A DNA stretch of 7,569 nucleotides, taken from NCBI GenBank assembly GCA_964422185.1, contig CAYRAG010000067.1, positions 1 through 7,569 of the forward strand. Reading direction: 5' to 3'. The notes below the pieces were generated by a model. It was not told where the DNA came from and did no database searches. It worked only from the letters and a program-made list of their open reading frames with translations. The position numbers and the translations under genes are program-made. The stretch is from CALXCT01 sp964422185. Its GTDB lineage: Bacteria > Bacillota > Clostridia > Oscillospirales > Oscillospiraceae. Each line of letters begins with the position of its first letter. Within the stretch, counting starts at the first letter, position 1. Below, piece by piece: positions 1 through 5,038 of this stretch.

Positions 1-392
1 ACCAGAGAAAGGATTTCACGCACAAGCTGAGCAGGGAGATAGCCAATTCCTACGACGCTGTGTGTCTGGAAGACATCAATCTGCTAAATATGGCGCAATC
101 GCTCAATTTTGGGAAGTCCACCAATGACAACGGCTTTGGTATGTTCAGAGACCAGTTGAAATACAAACTGGCCGAACGGGGAAAACAGTACATTGTTGTT
201 GGAAAATGGTTCCCCTCCAGCAAGACATGCAACTATTGCGGCCATGTGAACACGAGCCTCAAACTGGGTGAGATGGAGTGGGAATGCCCATGCTGTCACA
301 AACTCATTGACAGGGATACCAACGCCGCCCGCAACATCAAAGCCGAGGGGTTGCGCATATTCTTCAGCGAAGGAATTGCAAAAGCTTCCTGA
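1..392 (+). CDS. tnpB: TnpB, RNA-guided RuvC-type nuclease of IS200/IS605 elements (C-terminal part)
   Basis: TnpB proteins are ancestors of Cas12: they bind an omegaRNA made from the element's right end and cut double-stranded DNA, helping to maintain the transposon. The reading frame is open from base 3 to the TGA at 390-392, with the 5' part outside the window. Visible landmarks in order are LEDIN with the RuvC-II glutamate (codon 69-71); a conserved FRDQLKYKLAERG helix; FPSSKTCNYCG and ECPCC, giving two CxxC halves of a zinc ribbon (cysteine codons 228, 237, 285 and 294); and IDRDTNAARNI, which carries the RuvC-III aspartate (codon 309-311). The RuvC-I aspartate would be upstream and cannot be checked. 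No frameshift or stop interrupts the visible 130 codons, so this end looks intact. The extreme C-terminus after NIKAEGL is short and variable, as is usual in the family. Confidence 0.93.
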   Translation, partial: QRKDFTHKLSREIANSYDAVCLEDINLLNMAQSLNFGKSTNDNGFGMFRDQLKYKLAERGKQYIVVGKWFPSSKTCNYCGHVNTSLKLGEMEWECPCCHKLIDRDTNAARNIKAEGLRIFFSEGIAKAS

Positions 393-545
393 TAGCTTTT
401 TGCACTCAAATTGCCGGTTGGAGCGCCGGTCTACGCGTATTGCTGTGTTTGGCGAAAGAGAATGCGTGCCGAAAGGGCCAAGCTACAGCGTATGAAGCCC
501 AGCTTTTCAAAGCTGGGAGGCTCACAGGACATTTCCAGATATGCG
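393..545 (+). ncRNA. Candidate omegaRNA (reRNA) 3' scaffold and guide of TnpB
   Basis: TnpB omegaRNAs overlap the 3' end of tnpB and extend through the element's right end into the flanking DNA, whose first 16-20 bases act as the guide. Here the stretch after the TnpB stop codon has no plausible gene but can fold: an imperfect stem ACGC..ATT (433-441) with AATGCGT (461-467), then the perfect stem-loop 498-517, then GAGGCTCAC. On this reading the guide would begin about 526 (AGGACATTTCC...). The 5' boundary would lie inside tnpB and cannot be set from sequence alone; the right boundary depends on the assumed element end. The position and folding are observed; the omegaRNA role is inferred from the family. 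Confidence 0.4.
498..517 (+). repeat. Perfect right-end hairpin of the IS element
   Basis: CCCAGCTTT (498-506) and AAAGCTGGG (509-517) are perfect inverted repeats, giving an 8-bp stem with a TTCA loop, eight bases before the presumed element end at 525. In IS200/IS605 elements such hairpins are recognised as single strands by TnpA, and in RNA they form the last stem of the omegaRNA before the guide. There is no following T-run, so it is not a standard terminator. Confidence 0.7.
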
Positions 546-605
546 ACATCTTTCTCCATGGACGACCTTCGGGAGATGGAAGAAGAATACCGTTCGCTGG
601 CATAG
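526..605 (+). pseudogene. 3' tail of an unidentified gene interrupted by the IS element
   Basis: Immediately after the presumed element end, one frame stays open to a TAG at 603-605 and reads as a credible acidic, helical protein C-terminus: DISRYATSFSMDDLREMEEEYRSLA. Such a tail, with ATSFSMDDLREMEEEY in a low-complexity-free context, looks coding rather than random, but I do not recognise the family. It is not the typical C-terminus of Rho, a common upstream neighbour of rpmE. It shares its frame with the translation that runs on through the IS tail, so a start inside the element at 411 or later could in principle express it; no Shine-Dalgarno supports that. The upstream part of the gene would lie left of the IS element, outside the window. 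The interrupted-gene reading is an inference. Confidence 0.35.
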
Positions 606-622
606 CCGCCGGACACAGCCCG

Positions 623-655
623 GTTCCCGCGGGCATTGCGCGGCACCGCGGGAAC
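623..655 (+). repeat. 10-bp perfect inverted repeat, possible terminator of the interrupted gene
   Basis: GTTCCCGCGG (623-632) pairs perfectly with CCGCGGGAAC (646-655) around a 13-base loop. It lies 18 bases after the TAG of the coding remnant, where a terminator would be expected. There is no U-tract after it, so classical intrinsic termination is doubtful; it may instead be an mRNA 3'-end stabilising hairpin, a bidirectional structure or a mobile-element end. The pairing is directly visible; the role is unknown. Confidence 0.5.
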
Positions 656-710
656 GCCCGTCACGGGTGAGGACACCTGCCGGAAACGGGAAAAGAGGTC
701 GCGGAGGCAG

Positions 711-815
711 ATTCAGTGCGCCATCCTGAGCTTCATTGAGACGATGAAGCGACGGAAAAGGAATGGATTGAGAAGCATTGCCAGGCTGATGAACGGTGAA
801 CCTGCTGTGGTTTGA
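711..815 (+). pseudogene. Short coding scrap resembling a transposase C-terminus
   Basis: A frame ending in TGA at 813-815 reads IQCAILSFIETMKRRKRN then GLRSIARLMNGEPAVV. The pattern of a hydrophobic xxIxSFIETxK helix followed by NGL resembles the C-terminal end of IS66-type transposases, but the match is from memory and weak. Upstream of 711 the same frame becomes Arg/Thr/Gly-rich and uninformative, so any gene is truncated. The only ATG (744) has no good Shine-Dalgarno and would leave 23 codons. Listed as a possible relic, not as a functional gene. Confidence 0.2.
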
Positions 816-828
816 CCGCTAATCTGGC

Positions 829-874
829 ATGCCGGATCACCCCCCATCGCTGTGCTGTGGGGGGTATCTGGCGT
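829..874 (+). repeat. Long hairpin, 17 base pairs with one bulge
   Basis: ATGCCGGAT (829-837) pairs with ATCTGGCGT (866-874), and after a single bulged C (838) ACCCCCCA (839-846) pairs with TGGGGGGT (858-865), leaving an 11-base loop. Two of the 17 pairs are G-T. No T-run follows, so it is unlikely to be a simple intrinsic terminator. It begins 14 bases after the stop of the transposase-like scrap and is followed by GGCCGTCTGAGCGGTT (884-904 region), which could be part of an IS terminal repeat; a mobile-element terminator or end structure is the best guess. Confidence 0.6.
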
Positions 875-945
875 TGGGCCGCTACGGGGGCCGTCTGAGC
901 GGTTGCGGAGATCCTGAACATTGCCGGACAAAAGAAAAATAAGGA

Positions 946-974
946 TTGATTTTTTCCCGGCATTGTGCTAGAAT
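946..974 (+). promoter_or_regulatory. Sigma-A promoter of rpmE
   Basis: TTGATT (946-951, -35) and TAGAAT (969-974, -10) are separated by exactly 17 bases, and TG at 966-967 makes an extended -10 (TGCTAGAAT). The -10 matches the consensus at five of six positions and the -35 at four. Transcription should begin around 980-983, giving a leader of about 90 bases before rpmE. The flanks are AT-rich (AAAAGAAAAAT upstream), like an UP element. This is the only convincing promoter I find in the window. Confidence 0.8.
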
Positions 975-980
975 CATTCG

Positions 981-1074
981 AGCGTTCCTGCGGGTGCCTG
1001 CCGGGACAGGTTCCTGGCAGCCGGCGGGAGACCGCGGAGCGCGGAAGCCAGAAGGGGGAAAGAGGTGAAACGCA
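981..1074 (+). promoter_or_regulatory. Structured 5' leader of rpmE, candidate L31 autoregulatory leader
   Basis: The leader can form an 8-bp stem between CCTGCCGG (997-1004) and CCGGCGGG (1021-1028), enclosing a small CAG..CTG hairpin (1007-1016), then a second stem CCGC (1032-1035) with GCGG (1041-1044). The ribosome binding site AGAGGTG (1061-1067) follows seven bases before the ATG and is left unpaired in this fold. Leaders upstream of rpmE that are thought to bind L31 have been described for several bacterial phyla; I cannot tell from memory whether this one matches a known model. The pairing is visible, the regulation is inferred. Confidence 0.35.
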
Positions 1075-1278
1075 ATGAAAGAAGGTATCCATCCGGACTA
1101 TGGTCAGACTACCATCAGATGTGCCTGCGGCAATGTCATTGAGACCGGCTCTACGAAGAAGGACATCAGAGTGGAAGTTTGCTCAAAATGTCACCCCTTC
1201 TTCACCGGCAAGCAGAAGATGGTGGATACCGGTGGGCGTGTCAGCCGCTTCAATAAGAAGTATGGCTTTGACAAGTGA
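1075..1278 (+). CDS. rpmE: 50S ribosomal protein L31, zinc-binding (C+) form
   Basis: L31 sits on the large ribosomal subunit and bridges to the small-subunit head. The 67-residue product starts MKEGIHPDYG and contains a CxC pair (Cys16, Cys18) and a CxxC pair (Cys36, Cys39, in VCSKCHPFFTGKQK), the four-cysteine zinc site that marks the zinc-containing type as opposed to the cysteine-free paralogue used in zinc shortage. The C-terminal VDTGGRVSRFNKKYG is standard. The length is normal for the family. The ATG at 1075 is preceded by AGAGGTG at a seven-base spacing. It is monocistronic by its own promoter and the terminator after it. Its sequence is less GC-rich than the genes downstream, as is common for ribosomal protein genes. 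Confidence 0.98.
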   Translation: MKEGIHPDYGQTTIRCACGNVIETGSTKKDIRVEVCSKCHPFFTGKQKMVDTGGRVSRFNKKYGFDK

Positions 1279-1312
1279 TCGCCGGATCAGCAGATAGGGA
1301 AAAATGTCGATG

Positions 1313-1343
1313 AAATGGAGGCCGGAGGGCCTCCATTTTGTTT
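1313..1343 (+). terminator. Intrinsic terminator after rpmE
   Basis: AAATGGAGGCC (1313-1323) and GGCCTCCATTT (1328-1338) form a perfect 11-bp stem with a GGAG tetraloop, followed by TTTTGTTT (1336-1343). This is a canonical rho-independent terminator 34 bases after the rpmE stop. The stem ends in A-T pairs, so it could work in both directions. Confidence 0.92.
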
Positions 1344-1361
1344 GGCACCGGAATACAAGTG

Positions 1362-1376
1362 TCCGCCGCCGGCGGA
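1362..1376. repeat. Small palindrome between the rpmE terminator and the flavin reductase gene
   Basis: TCCGCCG (1362-1368) and CGGCGGA (1370-1376) are inverted around one base, 24 bases before the ATG of the next gene. It could be an operator or a leader hairpin, but in GC-rich DNA a seven-base palindrome may arise by chance. No convincing -35/-10 pair is visible in the 56 bases between the terminator and that gene. Confidence 0.25.
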
Positions 1377-1399
1377 TACCGGGGGAGGGATCGGGAAAC

Positions 1400-1903
1400 A
1401 TGTTCAGACAGGCGGATCCGAAAGAGCTGAAAGAGAATGTGTTCCGGCTGATCGGCGACGGCTGGATGCTGATTACCGCCGGCACGGCGGAGCACTGCAA
1501 TACCATGACCGCCAGCTGGGGCGGGCTGGGGGTTCTCTGGGGCGGCCCGGCGGCGACCGTGTACCTCCGCCCTCAGCGGTATACGAAGGAGTTTGTGGAT
1601 CGGGAGGAGTACTTCACGCTGTCCTTTTTTGACGAGCGGTACCGGGAGGCCCTGAACTTCTGCGGCAGCAGGAGCGGCCGGGAGGCGGACAAGGCGGCGG
1701 AATGCGGACTCACCGTGTGCGCGGCCTCGTGCGGCGCGCCGTATTTCGAACAGGCGCGGCTGGTGTTTGTGTGCCGGAAGCGCTACGCGCAGAGGCTGGA
1801 TCCGGACGAGATTCCCGGGGATATCGCCCGCCGCTGGTACCCGGAGCGGGACTTTCACTGGATGTATATCGGGGAGATTGTGGAGACGCTGGTGCGGGAT
1901 TGA
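1400..1903 (+). CDS. Flavin reductase-like FMN-binding split-barrel protein
   Basis: Members of this family bind FMN and reduce or carry flavin, or act as flavoredoxin-like electron carriers; the exact substrate cannot be told from sequence. The 167-residue protein shows the family core: CNTMTASWGGLGVLWGGP at about 33-50 (flavin-phosphate contact region), TVYLRPQRYTKEFVD at about 53-67, and YFTLSFFDERYREALNFCGSR, where the reductase family usually reads SFF...L.FCG..SGRDxDK; SGREADKAAECGL follows. There are no membrane segments or signal peptide, so it is cytoplasmic. The ATG at 1400 is preferred, with GGAGG at 1384-1388; an in-frame start at 1304 would overlap the terminator. The cysteines at 33, and around 78-116, are noteworthy but not diagnostic. 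The gene is 66 bases upstream of hflX and has no clear promoter of its own. Confidence 0.85.
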   Translation: MFRQADPKELKENVFRLIGDGWMLITAGTAEHCNTMTASWGGLGVLWGGPAATVYLRPQRYTKEFVDREEYFTLSFFDERYREALNFCGSRSGREADKAAECGLTVCAASCGAPYFEQARLVFVCRKRYAQRLDPDEIPGDIARRWYPERDFHWMYIGEIVETLVRD

Positions 1904-1969
1904 GCGCGCCGGCCCGGACGGCCGCGGACGGGAGGGAGATTCCCCCGCGCCGGGCGGTTGAGGATTTGC

Positions 1970-3265
1970 ATGAGCAAAGAGAAGAAAAAAGTAGAGAAGA
2001 TTGACCGGGCTGTCCTCGCGGGGCTCCACTGCCCCATGTTCAGCCCGGAGGAGGATGCCGGGGAGGAGACGCTGGAGGAGCTCGCCGCCCTGCTGGAGAC
2101 GGCGGGGGGAGTGTGCGCGGGCACGGTGCTGCAGAGCCGGCAGGCGCCGGATCCGAGGCTGTTCGTGGGCGGGGGCAAGGCGGCGGAGATCCGGCAGCTG
2201 GTGCAGGCGGCGGACGCGGGTCTGGTCATTTTCGACAATCCCCTGAGCCCGTCTCAGCAGCGGGCGCTGACGCAGGAGCTTGGCGTGCAGGTGATGGATC
2301 GGGCCGCCCTGATTCTGGATATTTTCGCCCAGCGGGCCCGCACAAAAGAGGGCCGTATCCAGGTGGAGCTGGCGCAGTATCAGTATCTGCTGCCGCGTCT
2401 GACCGGGATGTGGACGCATCTGGAGCGCCAGGAGGGCGCCATCGGCACCCGGGGGCCCGGGGAGACCCAGCTGGAGTCGGACCGGCGGTATATCCGCCGC
2501 AGGATCGCACGGCTGGAGCGGGATCTGGAGCAGGTGCGCAGGGTGCGCGCCACCCAGAGACAGCAGCGCATCCGCAACGAGATTCCGGTGGCGGCCATCG
2601 TGGGGTACACCAACGCGGGCAAGTCCACGCTGCTCAATGCCCTCACCGGCTCGGACATCCCGGCGGACGACCGTCTGTTCGACACCCTGGATACCACGAC
2701 CCGCCCCCTGGCGATCTCGGATACCTGCACCGTGCTCGTCTCGGATACGGTGGGTTTTATCCGCAAGCTGCCCCACACCCTGGTGGACGCGTTCAAGGCC
2801 ACGCTGGAGGAGCTGTCCTACGCGGATCTGCTGCTCCATGTGATCGATGTCTCCCGCGGGGACTGGCGGGAGCAGGCGGAGGTGGTGGACGCGCTCATCC
2901 GGGAGCTTGGGGCGGAGCAGACGCCGTGTATCCGGGTGTTTAACAAGATCGATCGGCATCCGCCGGAGATCCTGCCCCACGGGGAGGATATCGTGGCGGT
3001 CTCCGCGAGAACAGGCGAGGGCCTGGACAGCCTGATCCGCGCCATCGGGGACCGGCTGGACAGGGGCATGTGCCGCGTCACCCTGTCCCTGCCCTACGGC
3101 AGGGCGGATCTGCTGGATGTGCTCTACCGGCAGGCGAGAGTGGAGAGCGTGGACTATGGAGACGCCATCCGCGTGGAGGCGGTCTGTACGCCCCGGGTGG
3201 CGGGCCTGGTGGAGGAGTATGTGGTCGGAGGCTGGCGCCGTCCCGGAGAGTGGTGGGAGACCTGA
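1970..3265 (+). CDS. hflX: GTPase HflX, ribosome-splitting/rescue factor
   Basis: HflX binds the 50S subunit and, with GTP, splits stalled 70S ribosomes, notably in heat shock or antibiotic stress. The 431-residue protein has the HflX N-terminal domain (about 1-190), with FVGGGKAAEI and the glycine-rich linker GAIGTRGPGETQLESDRR, then a basic coiled coil (RRRIARLERDLEQVRRVR), then a TRAFAC-class G domain: G1 GYTNAGKST at 212-220, switch I threonines in FDTLDTTTRP, G3 DTVGF at 259-263 followed by IRKLPHTLVDAFKATLEE, G4 NKID at 325-328 and G5 SAR at 345-347. A C-terminal domain follows. All nucleotide-binding motifs are intact. The ATG at 1970 has GAGGA (1960-1964) five bases before it; an in-frame TTG at 1958 adds four residues and is less likely. 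Thirty-nine bases separate it from yigZ. Confidence 0.97.
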   Translation: MSKEKKKVEKIDRAVLAGLHCPMFSPEEDAGEETLEELAALLETAGGVCAGTVLQSRQAPDPRLFVGGGKAAEIRQLVQAADAGLVIFDNPLSPSQQRALTQELGVQVMDRAALILDIFAQRARTKEGRIQVELAQYQYLLPRLTGMWTHLERQEGAIGTRGPGETQLESDRRYIRRRIARLERDLEQVRRVRATQRQQRIRNEIPVAAIVGYTNAGKSTLLNALTGSDIPADDRLFDTLDTTTRPLAISDTCTVLVSDTVGFIRKLPHTLVDAFKATLEELSYADLLLHVIDVSRGDWREQAEVVDALIRELGAEQTPCIRVFNKIDRHPPEILPHGEDIVAVSARTGEGLDSLIRAIGDRLDRGMCRVTLSLPYGRADLLDVLYRQARVESVDYGDAIRVEAVCTPRVAGLVEEYVVGGWRRPGEWWET

Positions 3266-3304
3266 CCGGGGCAGGCCGCGCGCCGTGCGGAGAGGAGGCC
3301 CGCT

Positions 3305-3934
3305 GTGGCAGGGGTTCTTGTGCCGGCCGGAGAGGCGCAGGCGCAGTTGACAGAGAAGCGGTCCACCTTTATCGGCCATGTGTGGCCGGTGGAGGACGAG
3401 CAGACAGCCAGAGCGCGGATCGAGGAGACGCGGAAACGGCATTACGACGCCAGGCACAACTGCTGGTGCTATCTTCTCCGGTCGGGCGCGGTGCGCTGCT
3501 CGGACGACGGGGAGCCCCAGGGGACGGCCGGACAGCCCATGCTGAATGTGTTCCAGCGGGAGGGCGTGCGGAATGCGGTCTGTGTGGTGACCCGGTATTT
3601 CGGCGGCGTCCTGCTGGGTGCCGGGGGCCTGGCCCGCGCCTATACCCAGGCGGCGAAACTTGCGCTGGACGCGGCCGGTGTGGCGGAGCTGCGCCGGTGG
3701 CTGAAGCTGGAGGTGGCCTGCCCGTACGCCTCCTTTGCGCGGCTGAAACAGGAGATTCTCCTCCAGGGCGGGGCGCTGGGGGAGACGGAATATACAGACC
3801 GGGTGGTGGTGTGCGCTCTGCTTCCGGAGGAGCGGGCGGAGGCGTTCTCCGCGCGGGTCACGGAGCTGTCCGGCGGCTCCTTTGCCGCCCGGGTTCTGGG
3901 TGAGACATTCCGCGCGGTGCCGGTGGAGCGCTGA
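3305..3934 (+). CDS. yigZ: YigZ/IMPACT family protein
   Basis: Bacterial YigZ proteins are homologues of eukaryotic IMPACT, which acts in translational control; the bacterial function is not well defined. The 209-residue protein has the UPF0029 domain at about 10-125, with EKRSTFIGHVWPV, ARHNCWCYLL, the signature SDDGEPQGTAGQPM at 66-79 and VTRYFGGVLLGAGGLARAY, then a DUF1949-type domain at about 135-200. Length is normal for the family. The start is GTG at 3305, well supported by AGAGGAGG (3291-3298) six bases upstream. It has no signal peptide or membrane segment. It lies 39 bases after hflX and 63 before dgt, so it is probably cotranscribed; the pairing of two translation-linked proteins is suggestive only. 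Confidence 0.94.
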   Translation: MAGVLVPAGEAQAQLTEKRSTFIGHVWPVEDEQTARARIEETRKRHYDARHNCWCYLLRSGAVRCSDDGEPQGTAGQPMLNVFQREGVRNAVCVVTRYFGGVLLGAGGLARAYTQAAKLALDAAGVAELRRWLKLEVACPYASFARLKQEILLQGGALGETEYTDRVVVCALLPEERAEAFSARVTELSGGSFAARVLGETFRAVPVER

Positions 3935-3997
3935 AGCCCGCCGGGGCGCGGGGAGACGGCCAGGGAGGAGAGCCTGTCAGGAGGCGGTGAGCGGCAG

Positions 3998-5002
3998 ATG
4001 ACGGTGAGAGAACAGACCCAGGCGCGGGAGCGGGAGTATCTGTCTCCCGCGGCTACCTTGTCGGAGGAGAGCCGGGGCCGGGTGCGGCCGGAGGAGCCCT
4101 GTGAGATCCGCACCTGCTTTCAGCGGGATCTGGACCGGATCGTCTACTCCAACGCGTTTCGCCGGCTCAAGCATAAGACACAGGTATTTCTGCAGCCGCT
4201 GGGGGATCACTACCGGACCCGCATGACCCACACGCTGGAGGTCAGCAGGATCGCCCGCACCATCGCCAGGGCGCTGCGCCTCAACGAGGATCTGACCGAG
4301 GCCATCGCCATGGGCCATGATCTGGGCCATACGCCGTTCGGCCACGCCGGCGAGCGGGTGCTCAACGGGATTCTGCCCGGGGGATTCCACCACAATCAGC
4401 AGTCGCTCCGGGTGGTGGAGTGCCTGGAGAAAGACGGCGCAGGGCTGAATCTGACCTGGGAGGTGCGGGACGGGATCCTGTGCCATACCGGGGAGACGCT
4501 GCCGTCGACGCTGGAGGGCCAGGCGGTTCGGCTGGCGGATCGGATCGGGTATATCAACCACGACATTGAGGACGCCATCCGGGGCGGGATTATCTGCCCG
4601 GCGGACATCCCCGCGGACATCTCCCGGGTGCTGGGTGATAACCACAGCGCCAGGATCAACACGCTGGTGACCGACGCCATCCAGGCCAGCCAGGGGCAGG
4701 ACGCCATCCGGCAGAGTCCCCGGGTGGGAGACGCCATGGAGCGGCTGCGCAGTTTCATGTTCCAGGAGGTGTACACCAACCCGCTGGCCAAGGGCGAGGA
4801 GGGAAAGGCCCAGGAGATGCTGCGCTCGCTGTACCGGCACTACGAGAAGTTCCCGGACGAGATGCCTCCGGAATACCAGACCATCCGCGTCCGGGAGGGC
4901 GTGGTTCGGGCGGTGTGCGACTACATCGCCGGCATGACGGACGGCTACGCCACGGAGCGGTTCATGGATCTCTTCATCCCGAGCAGCTGGAAAGTGGAGT
5001 GA
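3998..5002 (+). CDS. dgt: Deoxyguanosinetriphosphate triphosphohydrolase-like protein (HD superfamily)
   Basis: These enzymes hydrolyse dGTP, or other dNTPs in some members, to the deoxynucleoside and triphosphate, adjusting the dNTP pool. The 334-residue protein carries the HD-domain metal ligands: His78 in RMTHTLEVSR, His107-Asp108 in MGHDLGHTPFGHAGE, and Asp181 in VRLADRIGYINHDIED. The preceding SNAFRRLKHKTQVF (51-64) and HHNQQSLR (131-138) are family signatures. The C-terminal part (about 200-334) is helical and ends FMDLFIPSSWKVE. The ATG at 3998 has GGTGA (3986-3990) seven bases before it; the stronger AGGAGG at 3979-3984 is thirteen bases away. Length is close to the short Gram-positive form and shorter than the long enterobacterial Dgt. 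It sits directly before dnaG, 36 bases away, linking nucleotide supply to priming. The substrate preference is not decidable here. Confidence 0.95.
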   Translation: MTVREQTQAREREYLSPAATLSEESRGRVRPEEPCEIRTCFQRDLDRIVYSNAFRRLKHKTQVFLQPLGDHYRTRMTHTLEVSRIARTIARALRLNEDLTEAIAMGHDLGHTPFGHAGERVLNGILPGGFHHNQQSLRVVECLEKDGAGLNLTWEVRDGILCHTGETLPSTLEGQAVRLADRIGYINHDIEDAIRGGIICPADIPADISRVLGDNHSARINTLVTDAIQASQGQDAIRQSPRVGDAMERLRSFMFQEVYTNPLAKGEEGKAQEMLRSLYRHYEKFPDEMPPEYQTIRVREGVVRAVCDYIAGMTDGYATERFMDLFIPSSWKVE

Positions 5003-5038
5003 TCCGCCGCCGGAGAATATGCGGGGAGAGGGGTGGAC

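Larger units (their letters stand above)
1..525 (+). mobile_element. Right part of an IS200/IS605-type element (tnpB end plus right terminus)
   Basis: The window opens inside a tnpB gene and the element appears to end near 525. The TnpB tail, a non-coding stretch of about 100 bases, a strong hairpin at 498-517 and then GAGGCTCAC make up the usual layout of an IS605-type right end, where a subterminal hairpin lies a few bases inside the cleavage site. The pentamer CTCAC (521-525) is taken as the end because it resembles the TCAC-type ends common in this group; this is an inference by analogy. GC content is near 45-50 percent in the sampled first lines, against roughly 65 percent in the genes after 1400, which fits acquired DNA. 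The left end, and whether a TnpA transposase is present, lie outside the window. Confidence 0.6.
606..945. other. Gene-free stretch with strong inverted repeats and mobile-element debris
   Basis: No reading frame here has a start, a Shine-Dalgarno and a recognisable product together. The stretch holds an inverted repeat at 623-655, a small CCCG-TCA-CGGG repeat at 657-667, a short transposase-like coding scrap (711-815), a long hairpin at 829-874 and the upstream half of an inverted repeat that enters the rpmE promoter (922-962). I see no tRNA, CRISPR repeat or riboswitch that I can name. Its mix of scraps and repeats fits repeated insertion and decay upstream of rpmE. Confidence 0.6.

Noticed and set aside
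411..605. Single 64-codon gene running from the IS tail into the flank
   Set aside because: The first half is the non-coding IS right end including its hairpin; no Shine-Dalgarno precedes 411. Only the part after 525 looks coding.
733..1092. 119-codon minus-strand frame upstream of rpmE
   Set aside because: It crosses the rpmE promoter, leader and start codon, has no recognisable motif and no ribosome binding site I could support.
1304..1399. Earlier start for the flavin reductase gene
   Set aside because: The extension would be encoded by the terminator stem and its flank. The ATG at 1400 has a ribosome binding site and gives the normal family length.
1904..1969. Terminator or promoter between the flavin reductase gene and hflX
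   Set aside because: The 66 bases hold GC-rich repeats (two CGCGCCGG copies) but no stem followed by a T-run and no -35/-10 pair.
1250..3457. 735-codon open frame on the minus strand
   Set aside because: It lies antisense to hflX, yigZ and the flavin reductase gene and is rich in Arg, Pro, Gly, His and Leu, the usual result of reading GC-rich coding DNA backwards. No family motif, and it would run through the rpmE terminator.
2113..3903. Long Gly/Ala/Arg-rich plus-strand frames (2113-2943 and 3070-3903)
   Set aside because: Alternative frames of hflX and yigZ with low-complexity composition and no ribosome binding sites.
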